Below are positions 1-8,233 of a stretch of 31,117 nucleotides of DNA, in pieces. How positions within the stretch are numbered: the stretch's first letter is position 1; each line of letters opens with the position of its first letter. Source of the stretch: a bacterium (GTDB taxonomy: Bacteria > Ratteibacteria > UBA8468 > B48-G9 > JAFGKM01); contig JAKPNC010000183.1 in the NCBI GenBank assembly GCA_029548585.1, positions 1 to 31,117 of the forward strand, given 5' to 3'. Position numbers and translations under genes: made by a program. The notes beneath the pieces were generated by a model. The model did no database searches. It saw nothing but the letters and a program-made list of their open reading frames with translations, and had not been told where the DNA came from.

Positions 1-79
1 CCGAACACGGCCGTTAAGCCTTCCAGCGCCGATGGTACTATCCGCGCAAGCTGATGGGAGAGTAGGTGTTACCAGGGAC
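1..79 (+). rRNA. rrf: 5S ribosomal RNA, 3' part
   Basis: The first ~79 bases match the 3' two thirds of a bacterial 5S rRNA. They start with the conserved CCGAACACGG segment of loop B/helix III and continue through the GATGGTACT and GGGAGAGTAGG blocks of helices IV/V. About 38 bases of the 5' part lie before the window, so this is normally the last gene of an rRNA operon. A run of eight T residues follows directly (about 81-88), but I see no clear GC hairpin before it. The exact 3' end is approximate because the pairing 5' strand is not visible. Confidence 0.93.
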
Positions 80-126
80 ATTTTTTTTATTCCCAAAGCC
101 CTTTTATTAAGGAAAGATAAAAGATA

Positions 127-1281
127 ATGGATGAAAAAGAAAAACTCCTGGAAAGCCTTTCTTCTTTCGATCCCCTGGTCAGAAAAAAGAGCCTGTGCAG
201 GCTTTCTTCCATGGTCAAAAAGGGCATAATAGCCAGGACGGAAAATAAATATCCCTGGATCAACCTCCACATTCACACATTCCACTCTTTCAACTTCATG
301 AACTGGTCTCCCTCGCGGGTGGTATTTGAGGGTTGGCAGAAAGGATTGAAATATACCGGCACTGTCGATTTCGACACCCTTGCAGGGCTCGATGAGACGC
401 TGGTAGCCGGGGATTCCCTGGGCATTGCCGTGACCGGCGGCTTCGAATCGAGGGTTCTTGTGGACGATTTGAGAGAGAAAGTCATAAACTCTCCCAGCGA
501 GCCCGGGATTTACTACCTTTGCGGCAAGGGATTCAGAAAGGCTCCCCGGAGCGGAACCCGTGAAGGTGATTTCTTCGAATGGCTCAATAAGATTGCCCAG
601 GACAGGAACAGGAAGGTAATTGAAAGGCTTAACGATTTTCTTGGAGATGTTTGCGTGGATTACGAAAAGGATGTGCTGACTCTTACCCCTTCCGGCAATC
701 CCACCGAAAGGCATATAATAGAATCATATTATGCCAGGTCGAAGATGCTTAAAGGAGGAAGCACGGCAGGATTCTGGTCAAAAGCATTATCACTGCCGGA
801 ACCTGTCGTAAGGGAAAAAATGGAAGGCGGCCCGGCCATTTTCATGGAGATGCTCCGCAAGTTCCTGATAAAATCAGGCGGCCCTGGTTACATCGCTCCC
901 GACATGGAGAATTTTCCACGGCTTGAAGATGTCGTGGAGATGATCGAAAAAGCAGGAGGCGTTCCCACCGGGACCTGGCTCGACGGAACCAGCGAGGGCG
1001 AGAAAGACCCGGAAGGCTTTGTCTCTTTCATGAAAGGCAAGGGCATAAGGGCAATTGCCATTATACCCGAGAGGAATTACAATTTTCCCGATCCGGCGGA
1101 AAGGAGAGAGAAGGCGGAAAAGCTGGACAGGTTCATGAAAGCTTCCATTGACATGGATATGCCGGTTGTATGCGGAACCGAAATGAATAAGCAGGGGCAG
1201 CCTTTCGTGGACGATTTTACAAGGCCCGAGATATCAGTGTACCTCGGCTACTTTCTCCGGAGCGCTTCCGTATTCTTTTGA
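127..1281 (+). CDS. PHP-domain-like hypothetical protein
   Basis: This 384-residue protein carries features of the PHP phosphoesterase fold. There is an N-terminal HIHTFHSF motif (His48, His50, His53), a following GTVDFD segment (Asp81, Asp83), a GGFESRV strand that could supply a metal-binding Glu, and a late VVCGTEMNKQG segment. PHP proteins are metal-dependent phosphoesterases or related hydrolases. The residues between are not diagnostic, so the substrate is unknown. There is no signal peptide or membrane segment, so it is probably cytoplasmic. It begins about 47 bases after the 5S gene with only a weak upstream AAGGA, and may depend partly on readthrough from the rRNA operon or an unseen promoter. 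The N-terminal ~40 residues are charged and lie outside the PHP core. Family assignment is likely, function open. Confidence 0.72.
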   Translation: MDEKEKLLESLSSFDPLVRKKSLCRLSSMVKKGIIARTENKYPWINLHIHTFHSFNFMNWSPSRVVFEGWQKGLKYTGTVDFDTLAGLDETLVAGDSLGIAVTGGFESRVLVDDLREKVINSPSEPGIYYLCGKGFRKAPRSGTREGDFFEWLNKIAQDRNRKVIERLNDFLGDVCVDYEKDVLTLTPSGNPTERHIIESYYARSKMLKGGSTAGFWSKALSLPEPVVREKMEGGPAIFMEMLRKFLIKSGGPGYIAPDMENFPRLEDVVEMIEKAGGVPTGTWLDGTSEGEKDPEGFVSFMKGKGIRAIAIIPERNYNFPDPAERREKAEKLDRFMKASIDMDMPVVCGTEMNKQGQPFVDDFTRPEISVYLGYFLRSASVFF

Positions 1282-1352
1282 GAAGATACGGGCGCCGGGT
1301 CCGGCCGGTGGTGCATGGTGTCTTGGGGTTCCTTTTTTTGCGGGCCGGCGGG

Positions 1353-1381
1353 TTGATTCCGGAAGGAAAAGATGATATAAT
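1353..1381 (+). promoter_or_regulatory. Sigma70-type promoter for rplM
   Basis: TTGATT at 1353-1358 and TATAAT at 1376-1381 are separated by 17 bases. Transcription would start near 1388, giving a leader of about 40 bases before the L13 start. That is too short to hold a complex ribosomal-protein leader structure. Confidence 0.7.
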
Positions 1382-1426
1382 AAATATTTAATCCCAATAC
1401 GGGTTGATATCATGGAGGCAAAAGAA

Positions 1427-1864
1427 ATGAAGAGAACAGATGTTGCAAAGAAGAAGGATATAGATAAGAAATGGTTTGTTGTTGATGCAACTGATAAGGT
1501 TCTTGGCAGGTTGGCAAGCGATACGGCCATGCTGCTGATGGGAAAGAACAAGCCGGTCTGGACTCCAAACGTGGATACCGGCGATTTTGTCATCATCATC
1601 AATGCCGAAAAGATCAAAGTGACGGGCAGAAAGCTGACAGACAAGACTTATTACAAGCATACCGGTTATCTCGGCGGGTTGAAAGAGGAGTCTTTCCTTT
1701 CAATGAAGAACAGGAAGCCCGAGTTCATCATAACCCATGCGGTCAAGGGTATGCTGCCCAAGACAAAGCTCGGCAGGCAGATGATCAAGAAACTGAACGT
1801 ATACAAGGGGAAGGAACACCCGCACCAGGCCCAGAATCCCGAGCCTCTCGACCTTGGCCGGTAA
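1427..1864 (+). CDS. rplM: 50S ribosomal protein L13
   Basis: This is ribosomal protein L13, an early-assembly protein of the large subunit. Diagnostic segments are WFVVDATDKVLGRLAS, the DTGDFVIIINAEKI strand, KYYKHTGYLGG-like residues (here TYYKHTGYLGGLK), and the tail LNVYKGKEHPHQAQNP. The start at 1427 is preferred over the in-frame ATG at 1412 because GGAGG at 1414-1418 sits 8 bases before it. This gives 145 residues, the usual L13 length, with a short basic N-terminal extension. The next gene is not rpsI (S9), the near-universal partner of rplM, but a DRE-TIM enzyme. A good sigma70-type promoter lies just upstream, so L13 has its own transcription unit here. Confidence 0.96.
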   Translation: MKRTDVAKKKDIDKKWFVVDATDKVLGRLASDTAMLLMGKNKPVWTPNVDTGDFVIIINAEKIKVTGRKLTDKTYYKHTGYLGGLKEESFLSMKNRKPEFIITHAVKGMLPKTKLGRQMIKKLNVYKGKEHPHQAQNPEPLDLGR

Positions 1865-1947
1865 ATCCCGGGCAAAATCCAATTGAGATTTTTTCCCGCC
1901 CTTCCCTCTATTCCCTGCTATGCAAGGCTTTTCTGCAGGAGGCAACC

Positions 1948-3183
1948 GTGAAGAATAAGATCAGGATTATAGACGTAACCAACAGAGACGGCGTCCAGAC
2001 TGCCCACCTGGGGCTTTCAAAGCTCCAGAAGACAATGATCAATTATTATCTCAACCAGATGGGAATATTCCAGAGCGAGGCTGGGTTTCCTGTCACGGGA
2101 CACGAGATAAATTACATGAATGCAAATATAAGCCTGGCCAAACAGAAGGTTCTCACCCCGATCCGCATATCCGGGTGGATGAGGGCAATCCCGGAAGATG
2201 TAGAGGCTGCCTTCAGGAATGTGTCCGGCCTGGAGCACGTGAACCTCTCCATATCCATATCCGAACAGATGATAGTGGGCAAATTCCAGGGCAAGATGAA
2301 GTTTAACGACGTACTGAAATCCATGAGGAAGGCCATCAGGAAGGCAAAATCCATGGGCATAAAGACCGTGGGAATAAATGCCGAGGACGCTTCAAGGGCA
2401 AAACTGAACAGGCTGATTGAATTCGGTCTTGCCGCCAAGGAAGAAGGGGCCAGCAGGGTGAGATACTGCGACACCCTCGGGTACGATTCCCCGTTTTCCA
2501 TTTACGACCGGGTATGCGACATGGCGAAGAATATACAGATTCCCATAGAGCTCCATTGTCACAACGATCTGGGAATGGCCGTTGCCTGCTCTTTGGCGGG
2601 AGCAAAGGCGGCATTGGATGCAGGTGTGGACGCTTACATCAACACCACCGTCAACGGGATGGGAGAAAGGGCGGGGAATGCCGACCTTGTGTCCACAATC
2701 CTTGCCATAAGGTATTCTGACGGTTTTACAGGAAAATACGACCTGGATGAGAATACAAACATGAAGATGGCCTGGAGGATTTCCCACTACGCGTCTTACG
2801 CATTCGGCGTGCCTCTTCCAATAAACCAGGTGGGAGTCGGCAGGAACGCTTTTGCGCATTCCTCGGGCATACATGTCGACGGAGCTCTCAAGGACAGGAA
2901 AAATTACGAGCTTTACGATTACGAGGAACTCGGCAGGGGCGAACCAGAGATCATCGAGACTGGAAGGATGATCCTTATGGGCGAATACAGCGGTATCAAA
3001 GGATTGAGGAACGTTTACGGGAAACTTGAAGTAAAGTTTAAGAACGATGATGAAGCCCGGGAGGTATTAAGCCTTGCAAGGTATGCAAACGTTGTAAACC
3101 AGAGGCCCCTTACTGATGACGAGCTCATATTTATCGCAAAGCATCCCGTTGAGATGAAGCAGATCATGACCTTGCAGCCCTGA
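1948..3183 (+). CDS. Homocitrate/Re-citrate synthase-like DRE-TIM metallolyase
   Basis: This 411-residue enzyme belongs to the HMGL-like/isopropylmalate synthase superfamily, which condenses acetyl-CoA with a 2-oxo acid. The catalytic RDG motif is at residues 13-15 (written NRDGVQT rather than the more common LRDGEQ). The metal-binding HCHNDLG is at 203-209, and NTTVNGMGERAGNADL is characteristic of the homocitrate synthase/NifV branch. No C-terminal LeuA regulatory domain is visible, which argues against leucine-regulated isopropylmalate synthase. The same family includes (Re)-citrate synthase of anaerobes, so citrate formation is a real alternative to homocitrate. The sequence alone does not fix the 2-oxo acid. 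It starts at GTG 1948 behind a strong AGGAGG (1937-1942) and ends 8 bases before gatA, suggesting co-translation. Confidence 0.85.
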   Translation: MKNKIRIIDVTNRDGVQTAHLGLSKLQKTMINYYLNQMGIFQSEAGFPVTGHEINYMNANISLAKQKVLTPIRISGWMRAIPEDVEAAFRNVSGLEHVNLSISISEQMIVGKFQGKMKFNDVLKSMRKAIRKAKSMGIKTVGINAEDASRAKLNRLIEFGLAAKEEGASRVRYCDTLGYDSPFSIYDRVCDMAKNIQIPIELHCHNDLGMAVACSLAGAKAALDAGVDAYINTTVNGMGERAGNADLVSTILAIRYSDGFTGKYDLDENTNMKMAWRISHYASYAFGVPLPINQVGVGRNAFAHSSGIHVDGALKDRKNYELYDYEELGRGEPEIIETGRMILMGEYSGIKGLRNVYGKLEVKFKNDDEAREVLSLARYANVVNQRPLTDDELIFIAKHPVEMKQIMTLQP

Positions 3184-3191
3184 GAAAGAAA

Positions 3192-4631
3192 ATGGACATA
3201 CTGAGTCTTACCATAGGCCGGATAGCCGATATGGTCAGGAAGAGGGAGATCTCCTGCCTGGAGATATGCGAAAGGTTCCTCGATGCCGTGAAAGAAAGAG
3301 ACGGGGAGATCAACTGCTACCTTCATGTCAACGATAAGATCCTTGAGGAAGCGAAAGCATCCGACTCAAGGCTGGCAGGGGGAGGCAGTCCCCGCGCCCT
3401 TGAAGGTGTCCCGGTAGCCGTGAAAGATAACATATGCGTCAGGCAGATGCCGGCCACCTGCGCGTCGCGCATGCTTGAAAATTTCGTGCCTCCGTACGAC
3501 GCCACGGTGATAGAGAGGCTCAGGGACCAGGGGGCTCTTATCCTGGGCAAGACAAATATGGATGAATTCGCCTTCGGATCATCAACGGAAAGCTCCGCCT
3601 TTTTCACAACCAGGAATCCTTTCGACATCACGAGGGTTCCCGGCGGTTCCTCTGGAGGGTCTGCGGCGGCTGTGGGCGCAAGGCTCTGCATGGGGGCCCT
3701 CGGTTCAGATACCGGGGGATCTATCAGACAGCCCGCCGCATTCTGCGGCATCGTCGGCTTTAAGCCGTCTTATGGGGTCGTTTCAAGGTACGGACTTATC
3801 GCCTTTGCCTCTTCCCTTGACCAGATAGGACCAATGACCAGGGACGTAATGGATTCCTGCATCATAATGAATGTTATCTCTGGCAGGGACAGCAGGGATT
3901 CCACCTGCCTTGATTATGATCCGCCGGACTATACCCGTTTTCTCAGGGAAGACCTAAAGGGAATAAGGATAGGAGTCCCCGTGGAGTACTTTCCATCCGG
4001 CATAGAGGATTCCGTCAGGGAAAAGGTGCAGGATGCCATAAGGGCGGCGGAATCCCTGGGCGCAGAGGTCGAGGAGATATCCCTGCCGCATACGGGTTAC
4101 GGGATAGCCGTCTACTACATAGTGGCGACCGCCGAAGCCAGTTCCAACCTTGCAAGGTTCGACGGTGTCAAGTATGGATACAGGACTCCCAGCCATGAAA
4201 ACCTGCTTGAAATGTATATGAATACCCGGGGTGAAGGTTTCGGCAGGGAGGTTAAGAGGAGAATCATGATGGGAACTTACGTCCTTTCTTCCGGGTATTA
4301 CGATGCCTATTACAGGAAGGCGGAAAAGGTCAGAAGTCTTATAAGGAAAGATTTTGAAGAGGCTTTCAGGAAGGTCGACGTTATCTTTACCCCGGCAACG
4401 CCCGAGGTCCCTTTCAGAATAGGCGAAAAGAAGGCCGATCCCCTGAAGATGTACCTTTCGGATATTTTTACCGCCAACGTCAATCTTGCCGGACTTCCTG
4501 CCATAACCCTGCCTGTGGGATATTCCGGGAAACTGCCGGTAGGACTCCAGGTGATAGCTCCCTTCCTGAGAGAAGACATGCTTTTCAAAAGCGCCTCGGC
4601 CATTGAAAACCATTTCAGGCATACTTCCTGA
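3192..4631 (+). CDS. gatA: Asp/Glu-tRNA amidotransferase subunit A
   Basis: GatA is the amidase subunit of GatCAB. It releases ammonia from glutamine for conversion of misacylated Glu-tRNA(Gln) or Asp-tRNA(Asn). The amidase-signature triad is complete: Lys78 in VAVKDNI, the cis-Ser in GGSSGGS (residue 153) and the nucleophile Ser177 in SDTGGSIRQPA. Length (479) and the segment GFKPSYGVVSRYGLIAFASSLDQIG are typical of GatA rather than a generic amidase. It follows the DRE-TIM enzyme by 8 bases. GatC and GatB, often encoded alongside, are not in this window and must be elsewhere if the complex is functional. No strong Shine-Dalgarno precedes the start, which fits coupling to the upstream gene. 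Confidence 0.95.
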   Translation: MDILSLTIGRIADMVRKREISCLEICERFLDAVKERDGEINCYLHVNDKILEEAKASDSRLAGGGSPRALEGVPVAVKDNICVRQMPATCASRMLENFVPPYDATVIERLRDQGALILGKTNMDEFAFGSSTESSAFFTTRNPFDITRVPGGSSGGSAAAVGARLCMGALGSDTGGSIRQPAAFCGIVGFKPSYGVVSRYGLIAFASSLDQIGPMTRDVMDSCIIMNVISGRDSRDSTCLDYDPPDYTRFLREDLKGIRIGVPVEYFPSGIEDSVREKVQDAIRAAESLGAEVEEISLPHTGYGIAVYYIVATAEASSNLARFDGVKYGYRTPSHENLLEMYMNTRGEGFGREVKRRIMMGTYVLSSGYYDAYYRKAEKVRSLIRKDFEEAFRKVDVIFTPATPEVPFRIGEKKADPLKMYLSDIFTANVNLAGLPAITLPVGYSGKLPVGLQVIAPFLREDMLFKSASAIENHFRHTS

Positions 4632-4787
4632 ACGGGGATGTCACGATCCTCCGGCCGTGGGAATTCTGCCATGTCGCGGCCTATCTGCGTTTTTCTTCCT
4701 GTTACCGGTCTGCAAGCATCAGGATTAAGCCACACGGGATAACAAATGTACGGCGGATTGTTTGTATGATAAACCCCGGAGGTCCGG

Positions 4788-5546
4788 ATGGATAATGAAA
4801 GGTTTGAAAAGGGAATCAGCCTTGTACGGGAAGCCGGCGCTTTCCTGAAGTCCCGCATGGAGGAACCTTGCATTGAAAAGAATTTTGCATATGACGTAAA
4901 ACTCCGGCAGGACAGGGAAAGCGAAGAGATAATACTGGGCGGTATAGGGAAGTTTTTTCCCGGAGACGGTTTTTTGTCTGAAGAGAGGGGAAGCAGGGAT
5001 ACTCTTTCAGGATATTTATGGACAGTGGACCCTCTCGACGGCACGTTCAACTATTCGAGGGGATTGCCGCACTGCTGCGTCTCAGTCTCCTGCACCGGAG
5101 GAGGCCCGGATTTTGGGTTAGTTTACGATTTCTTCAGACAGGAACTCTTCAGCGCGCAAGCCGGGCGGGGGGCCTTCCTTAACGGAGCCAGGATACATGT
5201 GAGCGAAACCGGGAGCATGAAGGAATCCGTTATGTGTTTTGGGCTGATGAAAGGCTGGAAAGATATCTCTTCAGGGGTTTCTGTCTTTAATGCTTTCGCG
5301 GCGGGCGTCAGGAAAATCAGGATGCTCGGAGCCGCCGCTCTCGACCTCTGCTACGTTGCCTCGGGCAGGGTGGATTTCTTTGTGGAGACGGGACTCAAAC
5401 CCTGGGACACCGCTGCCGGAAGTATCATCGTCCGGGAAGCCGGAGGCATTTACAATCAATACGTTTCCGGGGAAACAGTCCTGACTTATGCCGGAAACGG
5501 AAACCTGAAAATGGACAAGATCTGCAGAGAACTGGCCGAAAAATGA
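4788..5546 (+). CDS. Inositol monophosphatase family protein
   Basis: This 252-residue protein has the two signature motifs of the Mg-dependent IMPase/FBPase/CysQ superfamily: DPLDGTFNY (Asp81, Asp84) and WDTAAG (Asp207). It also has an upstream LSEERG metal-site segment. The family hydrolyses small phosphate monoesters such as inositol-1-phosphate, fructose-1,6-bisphosphate or 3'-phosphoadenosine 5'-phosphate, and the motifs do not choose among them. The start is set by GGAGG at 4778-4782, 5 bases upstream. The 3' end overlaps the next gene, a histidine kinase, by four bases (ATGA), so the two are translationally coupled. It is soluble with no signal peptide. A suhB-like role is possible but not shown. 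Confidence 0.88.
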   Translation: MDNERFEKGISLVREAGAFLKSRMEEPCIEKNFAYDVKLRQDRESEEIILGGIGKFFPGDGFLSEERGSRDTLSGYLWTVDPLDGTFNYSRGLPHCCVSVSCTGGGPDFGLVYDFFRQELFSAQAGRGAFLNGARIHVSETGSMKESVMCFGLMKGWKDISSGVSVFNAFAAGVRKIRMLGAAALDLCYVASGRVDFFVETGLKPWDTAAGSIIVREAGGIYNQYVSGETVLTYAGNGNLKMDKICRELAEK

Positions 5547-6859
5547 AAAAGACTATTGGAAGCATCGTTAAACCCGTGAGCAGCCTCGCCGTACTTTTCA
5601 ATGCCTTCATGAAGAAGATCGAGGAAAGGACTTCTCCTCCGGATATTTCACCGGAAGGCATCAATTTTGTAAATCTTCTCCTGGACGAGATGAAGGACGC
5701 GGAGCAGGGGATATTCGCATTCTTTACCGAGTTTCTCCTGATGCAGCATTACGCGGATAAAATGGTGGAGATAGAGAACGAGGTTGCCCTGGCCGGAGTA
5801 CTCAACGAAAGGATCAAATCCCTTCTCAAGCCGGATTTCATAGAGATATACTTCGAGGAAAGCAAGGGGGGGGCGTTCAGGCTGGTTTCGAGTTATCCTG
5901 CAGGAAGGAAAGAAGGCCGTTCGGGTTTCCATTCTGTCGCGCGGGAATGTTTCGAAAGCGGCGAAAGCAGGTTACATGGCGACAAATCCCGCGAAGGGAG
6001 AAAGATTTCCCTGCTGGCCGTTCCCCTCAGGACAACAAGGGAAAAATACGGGGCCATCCTGGCCGGCAAGAAAGGCAGCCGGAGCTTTTCCCCTGAGGAC
6101 TCGGCTCTGGTGGTGGCGGCGGCCGCGGTTGTCAGTTTTGCCATTAGCAATGTGAAACTCATGCACGGGATGATCAGGAACGAACGTCTTGTCACAATGG
6201 GAGAGACCCTTGGAGGATTGTCCCACGATATAAGGAACAGGCTTAACGGGATTGGCCTGGGGATTTCCCTTATAGAGGAGGCCGAAAGATCCGGAGACTC
6301 ACGGATGGCGGCCCATGGCAGGGATACCGTCAAAAAGGGATACGAGATGATGAAAGACCTGGTTCTTTCGATGGTTGACTACTCAAGGGCAAGAGAAACA
6401 ACCCTTGTCAAGACCGACCTGAACAGCCTGCTTAATAAGGCCCTGGATGATAACAGGGATATCTTCGGGAGGGAAGGCATAAAGGTATATGCCCGTTACG
6501 GGGAGAATCTTCCCGGAGTGGATCTTGATCCGGAAAGGATGGGAAGGGTTTTTTCCAATCTTTTTCAGAATGCCGCGGACGCTGTCAGGGGCAGGAAAGG
6601 TATCATAAGGGCAGGAACCCGTTTTCTCCCGGGAGAGGGTGTAGTCGAATTCTGGATAAGCGACAACGGGACGGGTATCCCTGAAGGGAATCTTGACAAA
6701 ATATTCGATATCTTTTATTCTACAAAAGGTTCACGGGGAACCGGATTCGGCCTTGCCATAGTCCAGAAGATAATCTTCGAACACAAGGGAAGCATAAGGG
6801 TTGATTCCACGCCAGGCAGGGGCGCTTCTTTCCATATCCGGATACCCGTGGAGACCTAA
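5543..6859 (+). CDS. Soluble GAF-domain sensor histidine kinase
   Basis: This 438-residue two-component kinase has no transmembrane segment. Residues ~70-205 resemble a GAF sensory domain. A HisKA dimerization helix follows with the H-box LSHDIRNRLNG (phospho-acceptor His228). The HATPase domain has an N-box (FQNAADAV, Asn343), SDNGTGIPEG, a KIFDIFYSTKGS F-box and GTGFGLAIVQKI. It is therefore likely a cytoplasmic sensor. The start overlaps the upstream IMPase stop codon (ATGA), implying coupled translation. No response regulator is encoded nearby, so its partner is unknown. The acidic N-terminal ~60 residues match no domain I recognise. Confidence 0.92.
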   Translation: MKKTIGSIVKPVSSLAVLFNAFMKKIEERTSPPDISPEGINFVNLLLDEMKDAEQGIFAFFTEFLLMQHYADKMVEIENEVALAGVLNERIKSLLKPDFIEIYFEESKGGAFRLVSSYPAGRKEGRSGFHSVARECFESGESRLHGDKSREGRKISLLAVPLRTTREKYGAILAGKKGSRSFSPEDSALVVAAAAVVSFAISNVKLMHGMIRNERLVTMGETLGGLSHDIRNRLNGIGLGISLIEEAERSGDSRMAAHGRDTVKKGYEMMKDLVLSMVDYSRARETTLVKTDLNSLLNKALDDNRDIFGREGIKVYARYGENLPGVDLDPERMGRVFSNLFQNAADAVRGRKGIIRAGTRFLPGEGVVEFWISDNGTGIPEGNLDKIFDIFYSTKGSRGTGFGLAIVQKIIFEHKGSIRVDSTPGRGASFHIRIPVET

Positions 6860-6872
6860 AGGAGAGATAAGA

Positions 6873-7193
6873 ATGGTAAGCTACAACCAGTTCAAGGATA
6901 TGGAGATAAGGACAGGCAAGGTTCTGCAGGTTGAAGAGATAGAAGGAGCCGACAAGTTATACCTTATAACGGTCGATATCGGTATTGAAACAAGGAAGAT
7001 CGTTGCGGGGATAAAGCCCTGGTATTCCATCCAGGAGCTTACGGGCAAACATGTCATCATCCTTGCCAATCTCGAGCCCAGGGTTATAAGAGGCATCGAA
7101 AGCAAGGGGATGCTCCTGGCCACTCTTGCCGACAATAATCTTTCGGTTCTGACAACGGACAGGGAAGTTCCTCCGGGCAGCATAGTTTCATAA
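6873..7193 (+). CDS. Trbp111/MetRS-beta-like tRNA-binding protein
   Basis: This short protein (106 residues) is a stand-alone OB-fold tRNA-binding domain of the kind found at the C-terminus of methionyl-tRNA synthetase and in Trbp111/CsaA. Recognisable segments are MEIRTGKVLQVEEIEGADKL, RKIVAGI, GKHVIILANLEPRVIRGIES and KGMLLAT. Such proteins bind tRNA structure non-specifically or assist a synthetase. The start at 6873 is preferred to an upstream in-frame ATG inside the kinase gene, because AAAGGAG (6858-6864) lies 8 bases before it and overlaps the kinase stop. There is no MetRS gene in the window, so it could act with a distant MetRS or independently. Confidence 0.9.
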   Translation: MVSYNQFKDMEIRTGKVLQVEEIEGADKLYLITVDIGIETRKIVAGIKPWYSIQELTGKHVIILANLEPRVIRGIESKGMLLATLADNNLSVLTTDREVPPGSIVS

Positions 7194-7242
7194 AACCGAT
7201 TTTCCGCGCAAACAGGTAAACCGGAATCCATGGGGGCGCCGC

Positions 7243-8211
7243 ATGGCAAGAAAAGTGAAAATAAGCAATATGAGCATTTCTCCTGCGCCTGTGGATCTCA
7301 ACCTCAGGTCCCGGGACCTTGTGGGAAGAGTCATAGATTACCTTGACTTGAAGCTTCAAAGCGTGCTTCCTGAAAAACCCGACCTGATCGTTCTACCTGA
7401 AAACTGCGACCGTCCCGGTTCTCCCGGCTCCCTCATCCCCGGCCAGTCTTACCTGGGCGAAAAGAGGTCTGACTATTTTGAAGCCAGGGGAAGCCGGGTC
7501 CTTGATTTTTTCCGGGAACAGGCCTTTCTGAACAAGTCTTACATAGCATACTCCTCTCTGACAAGGGATGGACAGGACCATTGGAGAAACGCCACTCTTC
7601 TCATAGACAGGACCGGACAGGTTGCGGGGAAATATTACAAGAACCACCTCGTGATTGGAGAAAACAGCGAAAATTCCATCCTGTACGGAACCGAGGCTCC
7701 CGTTATCGGGTGTGATTTCGGCACCGTAGCCTGCGCCATATGCTTTGACCTCAATTTCACCGAACTTCTTTCCAGGTATGCGGTTCTACATCCCGACATA
7801 ATACTTTTTTCTTCATCGTATCACGGCGGATTGATGCAATCCTACTGGGCTTATGCATGCCGTGCCCACTTTGTCGGGGCCATAGGAGGCAAGGGAAGGC
7901 GGGGATCTGTCATTTCTCCTGTCGGGACCCAGATTGCCTCAACGAGCGATTACATGGATTGCGTGACGGCAACGGTCAACCTTGACTGCTGCGTGGTCCA
8001 CCTCGACGGAAATTATCCCAGGTTCGCTGATATGAAGGAGAAATACGGGGATGGCGTAAGCATACAGATCCCGGAATACCTGGGTCCGGCTCTCATTACA
8101 AGCAACATGGATAACATGTCTGTCGGGGATATTGTCTCGGAGTTTGGCCTCGAACTTCTTGACGATTACCTCGAAAGGTCGAGGCGCCACCGGCGTGAAA
8201 ATACCGGTTGA
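7243..8211 (+). CDS. Carbon-nitrogen hydrolase (nitrilase superfamily)
   Basis: This 322-residue member of the nitrilase superfamily has its full Glu-Lys-Cys triad: Glu53 in LPENCD, Lys133 in YYKNHL and Cys167 in AICFDLNF. These enzymes hydrolyse amides, ureido groups or N-acyl bonds, or occasionally nitriles. The overall pattern (DLIVLPEN, GKYYKNHLVIGE, VACAICFDLNF, WAYACRAHFVGA) suggests an amidase or N-carbamoyl-type hydrolase, but the substrate cannot be read from the sequence. It starts 49 bases after the tRNA-binding protein and ends 22 bases before the converging NamZ-like gene, with no clear terminator between them. Cytoplasmic, no signal peptide. A short purine-rich stretch precedes the ATG, so the start is reasonable but not certain. 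Confidence 0.88.
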   Translation: MARKVKISNMSISPAPVDLNLRSRDLVGRVIDYLDLKLQSVLPEKPDLIVLPENCDRPGSPGSLIPGQSYLGEKRSDYFEARGSRVLDFFREQAFLNKSYIAYSSLTRDGQDHWRNATLLIDRTGQVAGKYYKNHLVIGENSENSILYGTEAPVIGCDFGTVACAICFDLNFTELLSRYAVLHPDIILFSSSYHGGLMQSYWAYACRAHFVGAIGGKGRRGSVISPVGTQIASTSDYMDCVTATVNLDCCVVHLDGNYPRFADMKEKYGDGVSIQIPEYLGPALITSNMDNMSVGDIVSEFGLELLDDYLERSRRHRRENTG

Positions 8212-8233
8212 ATGCAAAAATTCTTCCGCCACC

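Noticed and set aside
79..100. Rho-independent terminator after 5S
   Set aside because: There is a T8 run, but no convincing GC-rich stem ahead of it that is separate from the 5S structure.
1865..1905. Terminator after rplM
   Set aside because: AAAATC/GATTTT can pair, but the stem is only about six A/T-rich pairs; too weak to call.
3954..4622. 222-residue reading frame on the minus strand inside gatA
   Set aside because: It lies opposite a complete, motif-rich gatA and shows no recognisable domain; it is a shadow frame.
4632..4787. Possible small gene or RNA between gatA and the IMPase gene
   Set aside because: No reading frame with a ribosome site, no stable hairpin and no convincing promoter (TATGAT near 4764 lacks a -35) was found.
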